In this document: positions 14,700-14,839 of the stretch, one piece after another | Layout: every line of letters begins with the position of its first letter | Position numbering within the stretch: the stretch's first letter is position 1 | Assembly: GCA_003142495.1 (NCBI GenBank) | Contig: PLMM01000123.1 | Span: forward strand, 1 to 14,839 | Source of the DNA: Gemmatimonadota bacterium | Lineage (GTDB): Bacteria; Gemmatimonadota; Gemmatimonadetes; Gemmatimonadales; Gemmatimonadaceae | Direction: 5' to 3' | DNA: 14,839 nucleotides | Translations under genes and position numbers: made by a program | Notes under the pieces: model-generated | What the model was told of the DNA's origin: nothing | The model's input: the letters and a program-made list of their open reading frames with translations, nothing else | The model's database searches: none

Positions 14700-14839
14700 A
14701 TGGCGACCAAGCTCGAAAAGACCCTGAAGCGTGAAATCGACATCGATGGTGCGGCCTACATGGTCGCGATTTCCCCCGATGGAGTGAAGCTCACGCAGAA
14801 GGGTTTCCGCAAAGGCCCCGAGCTCACGTGGAAGCAGAT
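14700..14839 (+). CDS. Small lysine-rich protein of unknown function, N-terminal part (3' end outside window)
   Basis: 46 codons are visible, and the frame is still open at the window edge. The product begins MATKLEKTLKREIDIDG and continues with alternating hydrophobic/charged stretches (AYMVAISPDGVKLTQKGFRKGPELTWKQ). This looks like a small beta-hairpin domain: REIDIDGAAYMVAISP and GVKLTQKG would be two or three strands, followed by a Lys/Arg-rich turn. I do not recognise the family with certainty. The clear Shine-Dalgarno, codon use like that of its neighbours, and conserved-looking Gly/Lys pattern make it a real gene. It is codirectional with the initiator-like gene and 57 bp after it, possibly transcribed with it. 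Confidence 0.7.
   Translation, partial: MATKLEKTLKREIDIDGAAYMVAISPDGVKLTQKGFRKGPELTWKQ

Overview
The window is about 65% GC chromosomal DNA with short intergenic gaps, GTG as well as ATG starts, and several 4-bp stop/start overlaps. The set of proteins (an MdtB/C-like RND pump with lipoprotein partners, a full-length Lhr helicase, a chromosomal RepA-type initiator and a lysine/alanine/proline-tailed acidic protein) suits a Gemmatimonadota-like or similar high-GC soil bacterium. That placement is inference; there is no rRNA or other phylogenetic marker here.

Left part (1-6153, + strand). The 3' end of an HD-GYP cyclic-di-GMP phosphodiesterase gene is followed by a complete tripartite efflux operon: a TolC-family outer-membrane factor, a periplasmic adaptor lipoprotein and a 1044-residue RND pump. 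The three genes are joined by 4-bp overlaps and should be co-translated. A 13-codon open frame with a better ribosome binding site than the first structural gene ends exactly on that gene's GTG start, so it may be a leader peptide or a translational coupler.

Middle (6154-7660). A 214-bp non-coding stretch with small inverted repeats and a possible promoter leads to a strongly translated 206-residue polyampholyte, with an acidic first half and a histone-H1-like Lys-Lys tail. A long hairpin follows. A small MerR-like regulator comes next, with a -10-like TATATT only 8 bp before its start codon.

Right part (7661-14839). On the minus strand a membrane-anchored phospholipase D/cardiolipin-synthase-like enzyme and, 27 bp downstream, a 1543-residue Lhr helicase form a likely operon. 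The phospholipase D gene diverges from a plus-strand gene for a protein that looks like plasmid replication initiator protein A. The window ends inside a small Lys-rich protein of unknown function.

No rRNA, tRNA, CRISPR array, insertion sequence or phage gene was seen, and no gene-free stretch exceeds 300 bp. The most unusual items are the leader frame before the efflux operon, the acidic/basic polyampholyte, the Arg-for-Lys change in the first HKD motif of the phospholipase D protein, and the chromosomal RepA-like initiator. None of them by itself proves a new system.
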